Virus record (IMG/VR): IMGVR_UViG_3300007516_000095
Coordinates: 1 to 29,045 of that record
Source of the DNA: a virus
Length of the DNA: 29,045 nt
Direction: 5' to 3' (one strand)
The notes beneath the pieces are model-generated. The model had not been told where the DNA came from. It saw nothing but the letters and a program-made list of their open reading frames with translations, and did not search any database. Numbering within the stretch: position 1 is the first letter of the stretch; each line of letters starts with the position of its first letter. The position numbers and the translations under genes were made by a program. Below are positions 26,384-29,045 of the stretch, piece by piece.

Positions 26384-28579
26384 TTAAAGCGCGTTAGCGC
26401 CTTCTTCTCTGAATGATAGGGCAGCTTTAGCGTCACGTAAAGACCGGTCTTGCTCGAACTGCTTAGCTTTGATGGCCATGTCCATGTCGGCTTTCTCTTG
26501 CGCGATCTTAAGCTGCAACAAGTGCTTCTCGTATGCCGGATCGACTTGCTGTTGCTGCTGTTGTTCTGGCGCGTCTTCGCGATTTGCCGCTTCAGAAGCT
26601 TTCGTCAAGTTGTTAATGATCTCTTCTGCGTATTGCAACTGCTGCTTCGCTTGTGCAGTAACAGTGGCAAGTGCGGGATCAGCAGCAGTAAACGCAATGG
26701 TCTGCGCGATGTGCTCGTAGAGCGCCGCTACGATTGGCAAGAGCTGCTGCGGTTCCATTGTGCCAGCATTGTAAGCTTCAATGAGCTGCTGCATCGCGGG
26801 CATGTGGACGGCTAAGTGCTTGCTGTGCAACTCGTTGCTAATAACTGGCACTGGCTGGCCGTTGAACAGCTGCTGGTTTTCGAAGAAGGCAATCTTGTCG
26901 TCTACAGTAGGCCGCTCTTGATCAAGAACTGGCGCGTAGCGATCTGCTAAGTCGTGGCCAACGCGGGTGCTTACGATGTCGCGCGTCAAGTTGCGGCGGC
27001 CTACGTCGTCGAACTGTCCGCTGATCTGCTGCAATTCGCGCAAAGCAACAAGCCGGTTTGCCATTGACCCGTTGCCAATAGACCGAACCGCTTTCGTGCG
27101 AGTAACGTCCATACGCTTGATGAAATCTTCTTCGACTCCTCTTGCAGCACAGCGCTTGAAGAAGTCAGTGACACGCAAATCGCGCTTCTTCGTAGTTACT
27201 ACACGCCGCACCATCTCGCGCATTAAGCGGTTCCAGCTGGCGTAGAAGAGATTCAGCGAAGCGCCGGACAAGCGCGTAGATACGTCGATGTCGGAAACGA
27301 CTTGCATCTCATTGCGATATGGTGACGACTTATCCGGCCCATAAGACGAAACAGTGTCGGTGTTCTGCTGCAGCTGGTGCGTGATGTCTTGCAGTGCTGG
27401 TATGACAGAACGGGTCAAGTCCGGCAGCGCTTTCTCAATGATCTTGATATTAGGCGACAGAACTGAATACGGGCCGTATGTCGTAAAGCTAAGTTCTTCG
27501 AGCGCCCTGTTGTTTTCTGGCTGCAACAGCACTGACGACGCAAGCATAGCTCCGTCGATCTGCTGGCAACGCAGCCGGTTGCTGGTCTGAATGTGATTAA
27601 AAATGCGCTGGCCTAAGCCTCTGACAGAATGGTAAGTGCCGTTTGAGCCGACGCCGAATGAAAAGATAATGTAGGCTTGCTCTGGCGAAGAGTAACGTGA
27701 GACCTTCTTATACAAGAAGTCTTTCGGATCGTCTTTTGCTGAAATGAAGTGGCTCACAGTGCCATCTAGCTCGCGAACCCAGAAGTGCAACACTTCAACG
27801 GTAGGATTCTGGATGCCGGCATGAATGTCGTTGTTCTTAAACTCCGCTTGAAGTGACTCGTAGTCGTCAACACGTCCTGCAGTGCGCACGTTTTCGCTCA
27901 TGACGCGCTTAACTTCGTCAACATTCCAGCCGACTTTCGTAGCCGCGTCTTCATTTCGGATGAAATTGTAGAGTTCGTGCAAGTGGTATTGGCGGCGGCC
28001 CACTGCAATGTCGATTTCTTCTTCAGTTGCTGGCGTTTGACGCGGAATAAGCAAGTCCGAAAAGCCAGTAACACGAAACTTCCACTCTTCTGGCGAATCA
28101 AAATACGTGATTCCGACGCCGTGTTTAAGGAAAGTGGTGCACAACCGCAAGTAAGAGCTGTGGAATTCGGGCCAGCTTCGAAAGAGATTGGTCAATTCTT
28201 CGCCGACAACGTCTTCTTTTACTACTGCTTCGTTCTGTTCGCCGCTTGCGGCTCTGACTTCGACTAAGCGTTCAAGCGAACTGTAAAGGTCTACGTATGC
28301 AGAAAGGCTCACGTCGAGCAGGCGTTGTGCTTCGCCGAAGTTAAGATTGGTCTTCATCGACTGGCCAGATGCTGCGAGCTGAGCAGCGTCATAAGGCGCT
28401 GCGCCGTCGAACATAGCGTCGATTCGAGACTGGTTGATTGCGCTCTTCTCGTTGGCTTTCCAAAGCGTAAGAAAGATCGCGTTCGCTGACTTAACGTCTC
28501 GCAAACGTGATACAGTTGGCTTGCCCTTTTTGTCCAGCGAAGATAGATCCAGACCGTCAAGTTCAGATAAGTCGTTCAT
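26384..28579 (-). CDS. Portal protein (head-tail connector)
   Basis: At 731 residues this is the size of podovirus-type portals. The N-terminal part contains INQSRIDAMFDGAAPYD, QSMKTNLNFGEAQRLLDVSL and LERLVEVRAASGEQNE, as typically seen in this family. It is followed by a long alpha/beta body with GVGSNGTYHSVRGLGQRIFN and TSNRLRCQQIDGAMLAS. The C-terminus is helical and Gln-rich (EQQQQQQVDP) with a barrel-like charged end (AKQFEQDRSLRDAKAALSF). It forms the dodecameric ring through which terminase pumps DNA. The gene lies just upstream of the scaffold and capsid genes. Confidence 0.83.
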   Translation of the reverse strand: MNDLSELDGLDLSSLDKKGKPTVSRLRDVKSANAIFLTLWKANEKSAINQSRIDAMFDGAAPYDAAQLAASGQSMKTNLNFGEAQRLLDVSLSAYVDLYSSLERLVEVRAASGEQNEAVVKEDVVGEELTNLFRSWPEFHSSYLRLCTTFLKHGVGITYFDSPEEWKFRVTGFSDLLIPRQTPATEEEIDIAVGRRQYHLHELYNFIRNEDAATKVGWNVDEVKRVMSENVRTAGRVDDYESLQAEFKNNDIHAGIQNPTVEVLHFWVRELDGTVSHFISAKDDPKDFLYKKVSRYSSPEQAYIIFSFGVGSNGTYHSVRGLGQRIFNHIQTSNRLRCQQIDGAMLASSVLLQPENNRALEELSFTTYGPYSVLSPNIKIIEKALPDLTRSVIPALQDITHQLQQNTDTVSSYGPDKSSPYRNEMQVVSDIDVSTRLSGASLNLFYASWNRLMREMVRRVVTTKKRDLRVTDFFKRCAARGVEEDFIKRMDVTRTKAVRSIGNGSMANRLVALRELQQISGQFDDVGRRNLTRDIVSTRVGHDLADRYAPVLDQERPTVDDKIAFFENQQLFNGQPVPVISNELHSKHLAVHMPAMQQLIEAYNAGTMEPQQLLPIVAALYEHIAQTIAFTAADPALATVTAQAKQQLQYAEEIINNLTKASEAANREDAPEQQQQQQVDPAYEKHLLQLKIAQEKADMDMAIKAKQFEQDRSLRDAKAALSFREEGANAL

Positions 28580-28608
28580 GTGTTGCTGGTTAGAGTAACG
28601 GGCAATGC

Positions 28609-28941
28609 TTAGATGTCAATGGTTTGGGGCTTGCGCAAAAGTGCAAACGCCGCTTGAGTGATTTGCTGGATCGCGTTGCCAGCGATAGCTGGAGCGAGCA
28701 ATGCACCGTATGGCAGCGTTTTGTATTCTTGGATCTGCAAAATCGCTTTGCCATTGGTGCCAACCTCAATTACCGATGGTTCGGGCAGAGCTCGAATGGT
28801 GAGCATTTGCGGGTATCCGCCAGCGTCGTTGATCGCGTTATAAATGTTTGTGTATTGCGCGATTGAGGCGGAGAAGAATAAAAATCCACCGGAATCAATA
28901 ACGTCTTGTTCTAGTGGTGTCAGTGGTGGTGTTTCAGGCAT
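28609..28941 (-). CDS. Hypothetical protein upstream of the portal, 110 residues
   Basis: No family is recognised. The sequence begins with a Pro-rich head (MPETPPLTPLEQDV) and has an alternating hydrophobic middle and a helical end (AGNAIQQITQAAFALL). It may be a small virion or packaging protein. It is followed 29 bp later by the portal gene. No Shine-Dalgarno sequence is visible. Confidence 0.55.
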   Translation of the reverse strand: MPETPPLTPLEQDVIDSGGFLFFSASIAQYTNIYNAINDAGGYPQMLTIRALPEPSVIEVGTNGKAILQIQEYKTLPYGALLAPAIAGNAIQQITQAAFALLRKPQTIDI

Positions 28942-28945
28942 GGTT

Positions 28946-29045
28946 TTAGTCAGTTGCGATTAGAGCGGCGTATGCGTCAGCTTGCTCAGCGAGGGAGAAC
29001 GCGCGGTTGACGACGGTGGCGACTTCGTAGTCCGCCTTCATCGGA
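28946..29045 (-). CDS. Partial gene at the right edge
   Basis: A minus-strand frame stops at TAA (complement of 28946-28948) and is open to the window edge. The visible end reads MKADYEVATVVNRAFSLA then EQADAYAALIATD. ATG 29039-29041 could be a start, but a longer protein continuing outside the window is more likely. It is in line with the late genes and ends 4 bp before the next gene. Function is unknown. Confidence 0.55.
   Translation of the reverse strand, partial: PMKADYEVATVVNRAFSLAEQADAYAALIATD

Overview
This window is part of the genome of a tailed double-stranded DNA phage (Caudoviricetes), or of a prophage. It carries a large terminase, portal, scaffold-like protein, major capsid protein, an amidase lysis cassette, a family A DNA polymerase and a primase-helicase, with no bacterial housekeeping genes. 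The short tail/connector region, with no tape-measure-sized gene, suggests a podovirus-like particle, although further tail genes may lie outside the window. Two probable lipoproteins with lipoboxes suggest a Gram-negative-type host. Most start codons lack a Shine-Dalgarno sequence and several predicted promoters sit almost on the start codon, so the host probably tolerates leaderless or non-SD initiation. I cannot name the host; similarity of some small lysis and structural proteins to ones I associate with Verrucomicrobia-type phages is only an impression.

Layout. At the left edge the large terminase (150-1949) runs leftward on the minus strand. Only 25 bp separate it from a rightward early operon starting at 1975. 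That operon runs to 16955, mostly with 4-bp ATGA overlaps or very short gaps. In order it carries an HTH protein (possible small terminase), a C5 cytosine methyltransferase, a small membrane protein, a trypsin-like lipoprotein, a DUF1599-type protein, a RuvC-like resolvase, a compact RNA ligase and two tandem genes for proteins made of Cys-x-x triplets. These are followed by an SF2 helicase, a frameshifted gene beside its intact paralogue, a RecB/Cas4-like nuclease (DUF2800 type), a probable ssDNA-binding protein, a terminator, a family A DNA polymerase interrupted by an intein, and a primase/SF3 helicase. A strong hairpin terminator at 16977-17006 ends the operon. From there to the right edge all genes are on the minus strand. 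Read in transcription order from the right edge they are: a partial gene, a small protein, portal, a small protein, a scaffold-like protein, a promoter and structured leader, major capsid protein, terminator, an acidic repeat protein, four virion/connector candidates, two holin-like proteins, overlapping lysis genes, an amidase and a PD-(D/E)XK-like protein. If the genome is circular or permuted, the terminase would sit at the head of this late operon.

The most unusual element is inside the DNA polymerase gene. The polymerase contains an intein at 13627-14589, with clear blocks A and B and a terminal HN/C junction. A complete HNH homing endonuclease gene (13883-14521) lies within it, but in the +1 reading frame, with its own ATG, an upstream in-frame stop and its own stop codon. 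The polymerase/intein frame stays open across the whole endonuclease gene. The homing endonuclease is therefore nested out of frame rather than fused as an intein domain, which is the usual arrangement.

Other points of note are the Cys-triplet gene pair built as a duplicable cassette whose conserved tail encodes the next gene's ribosome-binding site, methyltransferase-like C-termini in two overlapping frames, a phage-encoded His/Asp/Ser lipoprotein, and a repeat-rich hairpin leader in front of the capsid gene.
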